Counted from the stretch's first letter, positions 17,833 through 27,084 are shown. The stretch: DNA of 64,000 nt from an uncultured Eubacterium sp. (GCF_934525195.1 NZ_CAKSZA010000001.1:62001-126000), one strand, 5' to 3'. Numbers and translations: made by a program. The notes: generated by a model from the letters alone, not told the origin.

Positions 17833-17860
17833 AAAAGAGGTAGACAGGTCTACCTCTTTT
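17833..17860 (-). terminator. Terminator of the GPH transporter gene
   Basis: Perfect 12-13 bp stem AAAAGAGGTAGAC / GTCTACCTCTTTT, about 20 bp after the transporter stop. The stem itself supplies the T run on the minus strand. Confidence 0.85.
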
Positions 17861-17881
17861 TAGCAATTAATGAAATTTTTA

Positions 17882-20440
17882 TTATTTCTTAGAAGCCTTT
17901 TTAGCAGCCTTTTCAGCCTTGCGGCGTTCAAGCTCTTCCTTCTCCTCAGCGAGACGCTTTGCTTCTTCTTCAGCCTCTTGCTTTTCGGCAAGTGCTACAT
18001 TTGCCTTTGCAGTTTCATACTGAGCGGCAATTTCATCGAAGTGTGAGAAGTTTTCTTGTTGAGCCAAGAGCTTCTTAGCGTCAACATATGGCTTTGCGGC
18101 ACGGTTGAACTGTGCATGCTTATCCATTTCTGCCTTTGAAAGCTTGCGAACTTCCTTGCGTTCCTCTGAAAGCTTCTTAATTTCAGCCTTAAGTCTCTTA
18201 ACTTCTGAGAAGTCCTTATCTTTCTTTGCGATATGGCTAAGCTTTGCAAGCTCTGCAATCTTTTCGTCGAGTCCATCTTCCTGATTGAAGTACTGCTCGA
18301 TTGTGTCGAAGCTGAGTTCCTTGAACTCGTTTACAGTGCCGAAGAACTTATTGTATGCCTTAACAGCAGAAATCTGGCTCTTTGCAAGTTCAATATAGAA
18401 CTTTCTGATTTCCTTTTCTTCTTCTGTGTTTGCAGGCATAGTCTTTGCCTTTTGAAGCTGAGCCTTTGCACCGTCAAGTGAAGTGTTCTTGATACCGTCA
18501 AGACCTGCTTCGAAAATCTTGTTGTATGCTTCAAGCTTATGCTTACCGAGTTCTGAATCGAACTTGTTAAGCTCATCCATAACAAACTGTGAAACTTCGA
18601 TTTCTTCGTTATATTCAAGAGCTTCTCTGTATGCTTTTTTAGCTGCTTTACGCTCTGCCTTGTCGGATATGCCTTTATATGATGACTTATCAACAACCTT
18701 TGGAGTGGCAACTGCCATTTCCTTGGCATTGTTGACAAGGTCAATCATTTCAACAATGTCTTTATCCTTCATAGCGTTGTTGCCATAGTCCTCGAATACG
18801 GCACGAACCTTAAGAACACGAACATATGACTTTTGCTTCTTCTCTGTCAAGTCATAGAAGAAGAACGGAATAACATTGAGTGTAGCACCGAGAGCAGCGA
18901 TAAGAACCAAAATACGAAGAAGTGGCAACAAGATACCGTCTACATTATAAAGTGCCGATGATGGGTTGATAAAGTTGTTTTGACCGTTTGCAAGCTGATC
19001 TGAAAGCATTTGGCTGATTGGCTGTTCAGTACCCGGAAGAACTCTTGACATAAGAGATGCATCACTTGTTACCTTTTGAGCCATAGCGGCAGTCATACCG
19101 TATTTTTCCTGAAGTGCAGGAAGAATGCCGGCTGTAAGGAGTGTGATTACACTGCCGATAGCAGCAACTGCGGCAAACATACCATCGATACGCTCACCTG
19201 TTCTGTACTGCTGATAGTCACGGATGTCAGCTTGGATTGACGGGTTAAGAATATGAGCAAACGCACCGACAATACCGTTGAGGTAAAGACAAGCAAGAAC
19301 TGCCCAAATTACATAGTTTTGAATGTTACCGTCCGGAGCAGCAGAGCTGTGGAAGAACGGATACATACAAAGAATGAACAAAATGTTGAAAAGGTTTGTA
19401 ACAATCTGAACCTTTTTCTTACCCCATTTTCTGATACAAAGCGGAGCAAGAAGCATACCCCAAAGGGAGGCGTTGCCGTAAACGGTAGTTATGATTGCGT
19501 ATGTACCTTGTGAGCAGGCACCGCCATAGTTACAGAGCCAATAAAGGATGTTTGAATAAGCTGTTTCGAGGAAACCAATCCATGTAGCAAGAGAGATAAT
19601 CCAGAAATACTTATTCTTTGCAACTTCACGAAGTGCGTCTGTAAACTTAATCTGAATAACGTGAGTTTTAGCCTGAATAATCTTTTCCTGTGTGTTTGCA
19701 TAAACAATAAATACAAGAAGAATACCGATAACGCCGACAACAGGGAAAGCAATTCTGTAAACCTTAATATCAGTCTGATTTGTCTTAAGCATTGCTGCAA
19801 TAAGAGGAATGATAAGGTTATATACGGTTGGACCGAAAGAATATACAACGCTCTTGATTGATGCAACATCGGCACGCTCTTGTGAGTTTGGAGAAAGTAC
19901 GTGAATAAGGTTTTCGTATGCATCATAGAAGAAGTTGTAGAAGAATTGAAGAGCAATGTTGAACGCAAGAATAACCGCACACTTTGCGATATATTCGCTG
20001 CTCTTGCCAAAAGCTTGACCGTCACCGACGATGAGGTGAAGTTTATCGTACGGGAACCAAACCATTGCAACAAAAATGATTGCACAAGGGATACCCATTC
20101 TCAAAAGATACGGTCGATATTTACCTGCTTTGTTTCGGGTGTTGTCTACTATATTAGCACGAACACCTGTAAGCGGGATACCTGACAAAATTGCGATAAC
20201 GTACATAATGTACATATCTGTAAGACCGATACCGATTGTACCGGACAAGAATACGTTTGTTGCACCCAAAATACAAGGGTAGCTCATACAAACGATTAAG
20301 TAAGCACCTATACCGCCGAAAGCGTATGAGGCGATTTCCTTAAAGGACATATATCTGCCCTTTGCAGGCTTTTTCCAGTAGTACTTCACTTGATCAATCA
20401 AGGTCTTTACTTTACCGGACTGCTGTGTTTTTTCAGCCAT
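17882..20440 (-). CDS. GPH-type sugar transporter with long C-terminal coiled-coil
   Basis: 852 residues. About 1-530 is a 12-helix MFS/GPH (glycoside-pentoside-hexuronide) symporter: FGGIGAYLIVCMSYP, GIPLTGVRANIVDNTRNKAGKYRP and DIRDYQQYRTGERIDGMFAA match family blocks. From about 550 a soluble Lys/Glu/Ala-rich tail of some 300 residues is predicted to be mostly helical and coiled-coil (RLKAEIKKLSEERKEVRK, EEAKRLAEEKEELERRK). Typical GPH transporters are 450-500 residues and lack this tail. AAGGAG eight bases before ATG 20440 fixes the start. It lies next to the fucosidase gene, but with a terminator between them. Substrate unknown. Confidence 0.85.
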   Translation of the reverse strand: MAEKTQQSGKVKTLIDQVKYYWKKPAKGRYMSFKEIASYAFGGIGAYLIVCMSYPCILGATNVFLSGTIGIGLTDMYIMYVIAILSGIPLTGVRANIVDNTRNKAGKYRPYLLRMGIPCAIIFVAMVWFPYDKLHLIVGDGQAFGKSSEYIAKCAVILAFNIALQFFYNFFYDAYENLIHVLSPNSQERADVASIKSVVYSFGPTVYNLIIPLIAAMLKTNQTDIKVYRIAFPVVGVIGILLVFIVYANTQEKIIQAKTHVIQIKFTDALREVAKNKYFWIISLATWIGFLETAYSNILYWLCNYGGACSQGTYAIITTVYGNASLWGMLLAPLCIRKWGKKKVQIVTNLFNILFILCMYPFFHSSAAPDGNIQNYVIWAVLACLYLNGIVGAFAHILNPSIQADIRDYQQYRTGERIDGMFAAVAAIGSVITLLTAGILPALQEKYGMTAAMAQKVTSDASLMSRVLPGTEQPISQMLSDQLANGQNNFINPSSALYNVDGILLPLLRILVLIAALGATLNVIPFFFYDLTEKKQKSYVRVLKVRAVFEDYGNNAMKDKDIVEMIDLVNNAKEMAVATPKVVDKSSYKGISDKAERKAAKKAYREALEYNEEIEVSQFVMDELNKFDSELGKHKLEAYNKIFEAGLDGIKNTSLDGAKAQLQKAKTMPANTEEEKEIRKFYIELAKSQISAVKAYNKFFGTVNEFKELSFDTIEQYFNQEDGLDEKIAELAKLSHIAKKDKDFSEVKRLKAEIKKLSEERKEVRKLSKAEMDKHAQFNRAAKPYVDAKKLLAQQENFSHFDEIAAQYETAKANVALAEKQEAEEEAKRLAEEKEELERRKAEKAAKKASKK

Positions 20441-20631
20441 AAAAATTACTCCTTTACAAATACTTCCAATATGATAACACATCTTGTAATTAAATACAAG
20501 AAAATTAATTGAAAAGACAAAAATTTATACAATTTGAATATTTTATCTCTAAATTTAGTGCAATATTGTTAAAAAATTGTAAAATTCAACGACAAAATGT
20601 GCTTTTAAAGTATATTTTAATTGTTAAAAAA

Positions 20632-20668
20632 ATAAACAAGCTCCCCTTACCAAAACGACAAGAGGAGC
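20632..20668 (-). terminator. Terminator of the GH29 gene
   Basis: Stem GCTCCTCTT / AAGGGGAGC (20640-20668) with one G-U pair, then TTGTTTATTTTTTT on the minus strand. Confidence 0.75.
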
Positions 20669-20688
20669 AACATGAAACATATTGAATT

Positions 20689-22068
20689 TTATTCGTAAAA
20701 ACCAACTGATTTGATGTGAGGAGTTGAACGGCTTTGACGGATAACAAGAACTGCGCCTGTTGCTTTTTTGTTAAGCTTAACAATTTTCTTTGCGCCAACG
20801 ATTGTGCCCTGATAAGCACGCTTGTAGCTTCCGTTCGGCTTTTTGATATAAAGGTCAAACTTTTCAATTCTCTGTGAATAAGTCAAATCTTCGCTGATAA
20901 CAAAATATCTGAGTTTCTTCGCAGAGTCAAAGTCGAATTCGAAATAACCTTGATTTTCTTTGAGCTCACCGATATTCTGCTCCAAAACAGGATAAGCCGT
21001 GATGTCCTTGATTTTTTCGCCAAGGGCTTTGAGGCTATGAACATCCTTTGCACAAATTACACCCTTATCGGTTGGCGGAATATTAAGGAGAAGTGTGCAG
21101 TTGTTGCCGACAGATGTGAGATAAATCTTGAAAAGTCGTCTTGCACTCTTTACGGTTCTGTCATCTTTTTTGTGATAGAACCAACCCTTACGGATTGAAA
21201 CATCAACCTCGGCAGGATACCAAGAGAGATTTGCATTTTTCTTGAGGATGTTTCTTGAACCCAAGTCCTCATCCATAGTGTCTACCTTTTGAAGTCTTGC
21301 GGCGTCACCCTCTGCATTTTGGCTGTTCTTTTCGATAGCTTCGCACTGTTTGAGAGAAGCAGGAACAACAGAATATTCATTCTTTCTTGCCTTGCCTGCC
21401 TCATTGCCTACCCAACGGATATCCTCACCGCAGATAGCAATATTTGCATTTGGTTGCATTGTACGGATAAGTTTGTAATATCTCTGCCAATCATATGTAA
21501 ACGCCTTTGCATTCGCACCCTTTGCACCGTCAAACCAAACCTCAAAAAGTTCACCGTAGTTACCGCAAAGTTCTGTAAGCTGACGAATGAAATAATCATT
21601 ATACTGCTCTGTTCCATAGGTCGGCTCGTGCATATCCCACGGAGAGAGATAAACGCCGAATTCAATGCCCTGATTGTGACATTCATCCGACACAGCCTTT
21701 ACAATATCCTTGCCCATAGGGCTGTTCATAACATTGAAATCTGTTGTGCCTGTGTTCCAAAGGCAGAAACCGTCGTGGTGCTTACAAGTGAGGATAACGC
21801 CCGTCATACCGGCGGCTTTAACGGTCTTTACCCACTGTTCAGGCTTGATTTTTGTAATATCAAAATCAGAAGCAACCTCGCTTCCGCAACCCCATTCTCT
21901 GTCGTTTGCGGTGTTCATACCAAAGTGGAAGAACGCATAAAACGGCTTGTCCTGAAGTCTTTGTTGGCTCGGAGTAGGAACAACTGAAATATATCTCTGC
22001 ACCTCTGCATCATTGAGAGGCGCACCGTTATTGTCGGTTGTCCAGTTTCTGTCAAGTTTCATATTCAT
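20689..22068 (-). CDS. GH29 alpha-L-fucosidase
   Basis: 459 residues with no signal peptide, so likely cytoplasmic. GH29 blocks: YAFFHFGMNT, the substrate-binding CKHHDGFCLW and the nucleophile Asp in EVWFDGAKG. The short C-terminal beta domain after residue 360 (GYFEFDF, TPHIKSVGFYE) resembles a discoidin-like fold. It cleaves terminal fucose from oligosaccharides. With GH38 and the GPH transporter it suggests use of imported host-glycan fragments (inference). M1 or M3 could be the start. Confidence 0.93.
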   Translation of the reverse strand: MNMKLDRNWTTDNNGAPLNDAEVQRYISVVPTPSQQRLQDKPFYAFFHFGMNTANDREWGCGSEVASDFDITKIKPEQWVKTVKAAGMTGVILTCKHHDGFCLWNTGTTDFNVMNSPMGKDIVKAVSDECHNQGIEFGVYLSPWDMHEPTYGTEQYNDYFIRQLTELCGNYGELFEVWFDGAKGANAKAFTYDWQRYYKLIRTMQPNANIAICGEDIRWVGNEAGKARKNEYSVVPASLKQCEAIEKNSQNAEGDAARLQKVDTMDEDLGSRNILKKNANLSWYPAEVDVSIRKGWFYHKKDDRTVKSARRLFKIYLTSVGNNCTLLLNIPPTDKGVICAKDVHSLKALGEKIKDITAYPVLEQNIGELKENQGYFEFDFDSAKKLRYFVISEDLTYSQRIEKFDLYIKKPNGSYKRAYQGTIVGAKKIVKLNKKATGAVLVIRQSRSTPHIKSVGFYE

Positions 22069-22132
22069 AGCAATGTACCACCATAATTGAATTTATACTC
22101 TTTTACTATACCATTATTTTAACATTCCGTCA

Positions 22133-22165
22133 ATAAAAAACTCCCTTGGGCGAACCCAAGAGAGT
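22133..22165 (-). terminator. Terminator of groESL
   Basis: Minus-strand stem ACTCTCTTGGG / CCCAAGGGAGT around a UUCG tetraloop, then six Ts. Confidence 0.9.
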
Positions 22166-22202
22166 CTTTGAAATACATTTGGAGATTATCGGAACACACC
22201 GA

Positions 22203-23840
22203 TTAATACATACCGCCCTGTGATGCTGCTGCCATAGCTGCTGCCTGTGCTGCATCTGCCTGTGGGTCTTTGATGTCTGTTACAAGTGATTCTGTTGTGA
22301 GAACCATTGCTGCAACAGAAGCGGCATTTTGAAGTGCAGAACGAGTTACCTTTGCAGGGTCAACGATACCGTTTTCAATCATATCAACATATTCGCCTGT
22401 TGCAAAGTTGCAACCTGTGCCGGCAGGGCTGTTCTTAATCTTATCAACGATTACAGAGCCTTCCTCGCCTGCATTTGCGGCGATTTGACGAACCGGCTCT
22501 TCAAGTGCCTTGAGAACGATATTTACACCTGTCTTGTAATCTGCGTCATCTGTATCAAGAAGTGCCTGAGCCGCAGGAATTGCATTGATGAGAGCAACAC
22601 CGCCGCCCGGTACGATGCCCTCTTCAACAGCTGCCTTTGTAGCTGCAAGAGCATCTTCAATACGGAGCTTCTTTTCTTTCATTTCTGTTTCGGTAGCTGC
22701 ACCAACCTTGATAACTGCTACGCCACCTGCCATCTTTGCAAGTCTTTCCTGGAGTTTTTCTCTGTCAAAATCAGAAGTTGAATTTTCAATAGCTGTTTTG
22801 ATTTGAGAAGTTCTTGCCTTAATGTCGTCGCTGTTGCCTGCGCCGTCAACGATAATTGTATTTTCCTTTGTAACCTTAACCTGACGAGCCTGACCGAGCA
22901 TAGCCATTGTTGTATCCTTGAGTTCAAGACCGAGGTCGGAAGTGATTACCTGACCGCCTGTAAGAATTGCGATATCCTGAAGCATATCCTTTCTTCTGTC
23001 GCCAAAGCCCGGAGCCTTTACGCATACACAAGTGAATGTACCACGGAGCTTGTTGAGAAGAATTGTTTGAAGAGCCTCGCCCTCAACATCTTCTGCAATG
23101 ATAACAAGCTTCTTGCCTGCCTTGAGAACACTCTCAAGGAGAGGAAGAATATCCTGAACAGTTGAAATCTTCTTGTCTGTGATGAGGAGCATTGCATCAT
23201 CGATTACAGCTTCCATCTTATCGGTATCTGTTACCATATAAGGTGAGATGTAACCACGGTCAAACTGCATACCGTCTACAACTTCACAAGTTGTTTCTGC
23301 TGTTTTTGATTCTTCAATAGTAATAACGCCGTCGGCTGTTACCTTTTCCATAGCCTCTGCGATAAGAGAGCCTACATATTCGTCGGCAGCCGAAACAGTT
23401 GCGACTCTTGCGATGTCGGCATTATCCTTTACTGCACGACTTTGAGCCTTTACAGAATCTACAACTGCATCAACAGCACCTTTGATACCGTTTTTAACAG
23501 TCATTGGGTTTGCACCTGCGGCAACATTCTTCATACCCTCTCTGACAAGAGCCTGAGCAAGAAGTGTTGCTGTTGTTGTGCCGTCACCTGCATCATCATT
23601 TGTCTTTGATGAAACTTCCTTTACGAGCTGTGCACCCATATTTTCAAAAGGATTTTCAAGCTCGATTTCCTTTGCGATTGTTACACCGTCGTTTGTAATG
23701 AGCGGTGAACCGTATTTTTTATCAAGAACTACATTTCTGCCCTTTGGACCAAGTGTAATCTTTACTGTGTTTGCAAGCTTATCAATACCTGCTTGAAGAG
23801 CCTTGCGGGCTTCTTCGCCATAAATTATATCTTTTGCCAT
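22203..23840 (-). CDS. groEL: Chaperonin GroEL (Hsp60)
   Basis: ATP-driven double-ring folding chaperone, 545 residues from MAKDIIYGEEAR. It has TLGPKGRNVVLD, the nucleotide site DDAGDGTTTATLLAQ, and the C-terminal GGMY tail. AGGAGG precedes the ATG at 23840. An upstream in-frame codon at 23870 overlaps groES and is rejected. Second gene of the HrcA/CIRCE-controlled groESL operon. Confidence 0.98.
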   Translation of the reverse strand: MAKDIIYGEEARKALQAGIDKLANTVKITLGPKGRNVVLDKKYGSPLITNDGVTIAKEIELENPFENMGAQLVKEVSSKTNDDAGDGTTTATLLAQALVREGMKNVAAGANPMTVKNGIKGAVDAVVDSVKAQSRAVKDNADIARVATVSAADEYVGSLIAEAMEKVTADGVITIEESKTAETTCEVVDGMQFDRGYISPYMVTDTDKMEAVIDDAMLLITDKKISTVQDILPLLESVLKAGKKLVIIAEDVEGEALQTILLNKLRGTFTCVCVKAPGFGDRRKDMLQDIAILTGGQVITSDLGLELKDTTMAMLGQARQVKVTKENTIIVDGAGNSDDIKARTSQIKTAIENSTSDFDREKLQERLAKMAGGVAVIKVGAATETEMKEKKLRIEDALAATKAAVEEGIVPGGGVALINAIPAAQALLDTDDADYKTGVNIVLKALEEPVRQIAANAGEEGSVIVDKIKNSPAGTGCNFATGEYVDMIENGIVDPAKVTRSALQNAASVAAMVLTTESLVTDIKDPQADAAQAAAMAAASQGGMY

Positions 23841-23862
23841 AGCTAAATTCCTCCTTATATTA

Positions 23863-24135
23863 TTACTCAACTACTGCAAGAACTTCTTTGACCTCAGTGA
23901 TGGTGTATTCCTCACCGTCAACCTTAACCTGAGTGCCTGAATACTTGCTGATAATAACCTTATCGCCAACCTTAACGGTCATAGGGTATTTTTCTGTGCC
24001 CGGACCTACTGCAACAACCTCGCTAACCTCCGGCTTTTCCTGTGCGGAAGCGGCAAGAATAAGACCTGATGCAGTTGTTTCCTCAGCCTTTACTTGTTTG
24101 AGCAGAACTCTGTCTGCAAGTGGCTTAATAGTCAT
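23863..24135 (-). CDS. groES: Co-chaperonin GroES (Hsp10)
   Basis: 90-residue lid of GroEL. Family blocks: IKPLADRVLLK, the mobile loop EETTASGLIL and VGDKVIISKYSGTQVKVDGEEY. AGGTGAT precedes ATG. First gene of the operon, under a perfect CIRCE operator. Confidence 0.98.
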   Translation of the reverse strand: MTIKPLADRVLLKQVKAEETTASGLILAASAQEKPEVSEVVAVGPGTEKYPMTVKVGDKVIISKYSGTQVKVDGEEYTITEVKEVLAVVE

Positions 24136-24171
24136 AATATATCACCTCATTAAAAATTTACCATTTATGTG

Positions 24172-24198
24172 TTAGCACTCTTTATCCCTGAGTGCTAA
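24172..24198 (-). promoter_or_regulatory. CIRCE operator (HrcA site)
   Basis: TTAGCACTC-N9-GAGTGCTAA, an exact match to the consensus, 37 bp before groES. It predicts heat-shock control by the HrcA repressor, whose gene is not in this window. Confidence 0.97.
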
Positions 24199-24203
24199 TA
24201 TAT

Positions 24204-24231
24204 ATTTTAGCAACTTTTTCAAAAATGTCAA
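24204..24231 (-). promoter_or_regulatory. SigA-type groESL promoter
   Basis: Minus strand TTGACA (24231-24226), 16-bp spacer, TAAAAT (24209-24204), immediately upstream of CIRCE so that HrcA would block initiation. Confidence 0.8.
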
Positions 24232-24323
24232 TAGGGTTCATAAATTATTTAAAAAATATATGATGTTTAGTGAATATTATACTTCAAACAGAAATAAAAA
24301 ACAGGCGAAAATCGTCACGCCCA

Positions 24324-24358
24324 AACAAAATGACTTCCCTTGATAACAAGAGAAGTCG
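24324..24358 (-). terminator. Terminator after the THUMP methyltransferase gene
   Basis: Stem GACTTCTCTTG / CAAGGGAAGTC around TTAT (24332-24358), followed by ATTTTG on the minus strand. Confidence 0.75.
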
Positions 24359-24367
24359 GAATAAATA

Positions 24368-25483
24368 TTATTTAAAATACATATAATATTGGCACTTAAT
24401 CATACCGTTATAAAGTTTACGACGTTTATCGGCTTTTCTGCCGAAACACTTTTCAAACTCTTCATCAGGAGAAATGATGCCATAACTCCAACCGTGTCTG
24501 CGAACAAATTTGTCACCCATAACACGATATAGTTTTTCGGCAGTGCGAATATCAAGCATTCTTTCGCCATAAGGCGGATTTGTGATGAGAGTACCCTTTT
24601 CGGTTGTCGGATTGAACTTTGCAACATCGCAAACAGAAGTGCGAATAAACTTGTCAACCTTAATATTTCTTGCATTTTTTTCAGTCAATTCGATTGCGTG
24701 AGGGTCGATATCCGAACCAAAAGCAACAAAATCGGTGTCGGTCTTGATTAAATCGTGACAACGTTCACGCTCGCTCATCCAAACAGATTCGGGAACAAAA
24801 CCCCAACGGTCAACATCAAAATTGCGATTGATGCCCGGTGCAATATTGTTTGCAAGCATTGCGCCCTCTATAAGAATAGTTCCACTTCCGCAACAAGGGT
24901 CGTACATTGTGTGATAGTGACGAAGTTGAGAAAGTCGGCACATAGCAGCGGCAAGAGTTTCTCTGATAGGAGCATCATTGCCTACAGGACGGTAGCCTCT
25001 TTTGTGAAGTCCTCTGCCTGAAGTATCAAGCATAATTGTAACTTCATCCTTCATAATTGAGAACTGCACCTGATGGACAGGACCGCTTTCCTCAAACCAA
25101 TTAATGTGATAATCTTCCTTAAGCGATTCTACAATTGCTTTTTTAATTATCTTTTGGCAATCAGGAACAGAATGAAGCGCGGAATTTATTGAAAAACCCT
25201 TTACAGGAAATTCATCGGCTGAACCGATAAATTCACTCCACGGCAAAGCTTTTACCGCTTGGAAAAGTTCCTCAAATGTCACAGCGTTGAATCTATCCAA
25301 CACAATAAGAATACGTTCGGCATACCTTGACCAAATATTTGCACGCGCAAGTATTGTTTCGTCGCCGTCAAAAAACACTCTGCCGTTTTCTGCACAGACA
25401 TTCTGCGCATCCATAGCTTTTAAATCATCCGCTACGATGCCCTCTATACCCAAGAGGCAGGTAGCAACCATTTTCATCATCAT
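24368..25483 (-). CDS. THUMP-domain class I RNA methyltransferase (RlmL/YpsC-like)
   Basis: 371 residues. The N-terminal THUMP region (about 1-160) binds RNA, and a Rossmann SAM-dependent N2-guanine methyltransferase domain follows. It shows GRGLHKRGYR, the SAM loop YDPCCGSGTILIEGA and the catalytic NPPYGERM. It resembles the RlmL half of E. coli RlmKL and Bacillus YpsC, so m2G modification of 23S rRNA is likely. The exact target is inferred. TAGGTG precedes the first of three ATGs. Confidence 0.9.
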   Translation of the reverse strand: MMMKMVATCLLGIEGIVADDLKAMDAQNVCAENGRVFFDGDETILARANIWSRYAERILIVLDRFNAVTFEELFQAVKALPWSEFIGSADEFPVKGFSINSALHSVPDCQKIIKKAIVESLKEDYHINWFEESGPVHQVQFSIMKDEVTIMLDTSGRGLHKRGYRPVGNDAPIRETLAAAMCRLSQLRHYHTMYDPCCGSGTILIEGAMLANNIAPGINRNFDVDRWGFVPESVWMSERERCHDLIKTDTDFVAFGSDIDPHAIELTEKNARNIKVDKFIRTSVCDVAKFNPTTEKGTLITNPPYGERMLDIRTAEKLYRVMGDKFVRRHGWSYGIISPDEEFEKCFGRKADKRRKLYNGMIKCQYYMYFK

Positions 25484-25495
25484 ATTTTACACCTA

Positions 25496-25527
25496 CATAA
25501 AAATTGGGTGGTTGTTGTGCCACCCAA
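25496..25527 (-). terminator. Terminator after divIC
   Basis: Stem TTGGGTGG / CCACCCAA (25504-25527), then TTTTTATG on the minus strand. Confidence 0.85.
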
Positions 25528-25533
25528 ATAGTT

Positions 25534-25842
25534 TTATTTGCTTGAAGAGATGTCGTAATAAACAACTTCTCCGTCTTTCACATAGCCTTTTTCACGAGCT
25601 TTTTGTTCGATATATTCATCCTTATTGTCTGAATTGAGGATTGACTTAACCTTTTTGTTTTCGTCAAGCTGTTGTTCATACTTAGCATTAAGTTCCTGCG
25701 ATTCAATTTTAAGTCTGCTGATATCGGCAGCATTTGAAATTAAGCAAAACGAGCAGTATCCGACCAACGCCACAATAACCGCGATAACAAAACCGATAAT
25801 TACATTTTTCTTGTTTTTAACCTTATTGCTTTTAGTTTTCAT
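25534..25842 (-). CDS. divIC: Septum formation initiator family protein (DivIC/FtsB-like)
   Basis: 102 residues: a basic N-terminus, a single transmembrane segment (VIIGFVIAVIVALVGYCSF), an extracellular coiled-coil (ESQELNAKYEQQLDENKKV) and the closing block YIEQKAREKGYVKDGEVVYY typical of DivIC. It takes part in the FtsL-DivIB divisome subcomplex. The order yabP-yabQ-divIC matches Bacillus and supports the call. GGGGAG precedes ATG. Confidence 0.9.
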   Translation of the reverse strand: MKTKSNKVKNKKNVIIGFVIAVIVALVGYCSFCLISNAADISRLKIESQELNAKYEQQLDENKKVKSILNSDNKDEYIEQKAREKGYVKDGEVVYYDISSSK

Positions 25843-25909
25843 AGCGGACTCCCCTCGTTTATTTACCCTTATATTATATTATAACCGCACAAGTAATTGC
25901 AATAGTTTT

Positions 25910-26239
25910 TTAAAACTTTTTTAACCTTTTTGTAAATCTTCTGCGTTTTACAGAAAGTTTGTTTACAAGCTTTTGATTTATTTTTGAAAAAATTCTGTGT
26001 ATAGTTTGACGATACAAAACAAAGCCGGTTAAAGTGAACAACAAATGGTAATATCTAAAGCCGTCCGTTCCAAATCCTACAACAAAACAAAAGAACGCCA
26101 CGCCGAATGACAAAAGCATAACAACATCAACAAAAAAGGCAATTACCTTAGGCAACAATACATCTTCAATCAAAGTAACAAACGAATAAACAAATGCAAA
26201 AACCGAACCGAGAGCGACAAACGAAAACAACATCATCAC
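25910..26239 (-). CDS. yabQ: YabQ-like spore cortex protein
   Basis: 109 residues, three or four hydrophobic segments, ending in a strongly basic tail. The block FRYYHLLFTLTGFVLYRQTI matches YabQ. In Bacillus this mother-cell membrane protein is needed for cortex formation. Its ATG overlaps the yabP stop by four bases (ATGA), so translation is coupled. Shorter than Bacillus YabQ but complete in its core. Confidence 0.82.
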   Translation of the reverse strand: MMMLFSFVALGSVFAFVYSFVTLIEDVLLPKVIAFFVDVVMLLSFGVAFFCFVVGFGTDGFRYYHLLFTLTGFVLYRQTIHRIFSKINQKLVNKLSVKRRRFTKRLKKF

Positions 26240-26508
26240 GAAAAAAGCCGCCTGAACGTGCTTTTTTTGACTCCGTCATTAACATAAACAAGGGCGGTTA
26301 TTTTGCCGTTTACCTTTAAGCAACCGCTTGTTAAATCGAGTTCTTCAATGTGCAAGCCCTCGCCTTTGATAGTTAAAGCACCGTAATCGGTTTTTGCGTG
26401 TATTTCTTCTTCATTGAACGCATCAACATCCGTCACGCCGTCAAGAGTGGCAAATTCTCGATTTTTCACAGTAAAAGAATGTTCTTTTTTATTTTCAAAT
26501 TCATTCAT
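26236..26508 (-). CDS. yabP: YabP-family sporulation protein
   Basis: 90 residues, YabP/YqfC beta-rich family: REFATLDGVTDVDAFNEEEI, then YGALTIKGEGLHIEELDLTSG and VNGKITALVY. Required for spore cortex assembly in Bacillus. GAGGGATTAGT precedes ATG. First gene of yabP-yabQ-divIC. Its presence marks the organism as a spore former. Confidence 0.9.
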   Translation of the reverse strand: MNEFENKKEHSFTVKNREFATLDGVTDVDAFNEEEIHAKTDYGALTIKGEGLHIEELDLTSGCLKVNGKITALVYVNDGVKKSTFRRLFS

Positions 26509-26531
26509 ACTAATCCCTCAAAGGAATATAT

Positions 26532-26561
26532 GAAAAAATGCCCTGAAATATTCAGAGCATT
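26532..26561 (-). terminator. Terminator overlapping the end of the Gx transporter gene
   Basis: Stem AATGCTCTGAA / TTCAGGGCATT (26538-26561), then six Ts. The stem begins within the stop codon of the transporter gene. Confidence 0.8.
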
Positions 26562-27072
26562 AAACATTCTTTTTAATTTTTGAAATTCGGTCAACAACCA
26601 ATTTTGAAGCGTAGCCCATAACAAGACCGGTCACCATACCCGAAACAAGGAGAACCGGCAAATAATAAGCAATTCTGACCGTACTTGTAAGAACAACCGC
26701 TACAATCAACTGTCCGATATTGTGCATTATACCGCCGAGCATACTCACACCGACAATAGAAAGCTTGGTGTTTTTGAGCAAAGTCATAATGAGCCAACTC
26801 AAAAAGCAACCGACAAGGCTATATGCAATAGTCATCGGATTGCCAAACAGCAGACCCGACAAAAGCACACGAAGCACGCCTATAATAATTGCATCAACAG
26901 GCTTCATCATATAGAGTGCAAACACAACAACGATATTTGCAAAGCCGAGTTTTACACCCGGAATCGGGATGAGCAAATTAATCGGAATAAACGATTCAAG
27001 ATAGCTGAACACAAGTGCAAGCGCTATCATCATACCGTAGAACGCAATATTTTTTAATTTAGATTTTTTCAT
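26560..27072 (-). CDS. Gx transporter family membrane protein (Hpre_diP_synt_I-like)
   Basis: About 170 residues, five or six transmembrane helices. Blocks: LESFIPINLLIPIPGVKLGFANI, with the Gly-rich MLGGIMHNIGQLIVA. The family was once called heptaprenyl diphosphate synthase component I but looks like an ECF-type S component and is usually found beside NusG-II and FMN-binding genes, as here. A substrate such as a flavin or quinone precursor is only a guess. ATG 27072 is chosen, and a TTG at 27084 is possible. Ribosome site weak. Confidence 0.82.
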   Translation of the reverse strand: MKKSKLKNIAFYGMMIALALVFSYLESFIPINLLIPIPGVKLGFANIVVVFALYMMKPVDAIIIGVLRVLLSGLLFGNPMTIAYSLVGCFLSWLIMTLLKNTKLSIVGVSMLGGIMHNIGQLIVAVVLTSTVRIAYYLPVLLVSGMVTGLVMGYASKLVVDRISKIKKNV

Positions 27073-27084
27073 ACAAAATACCAA

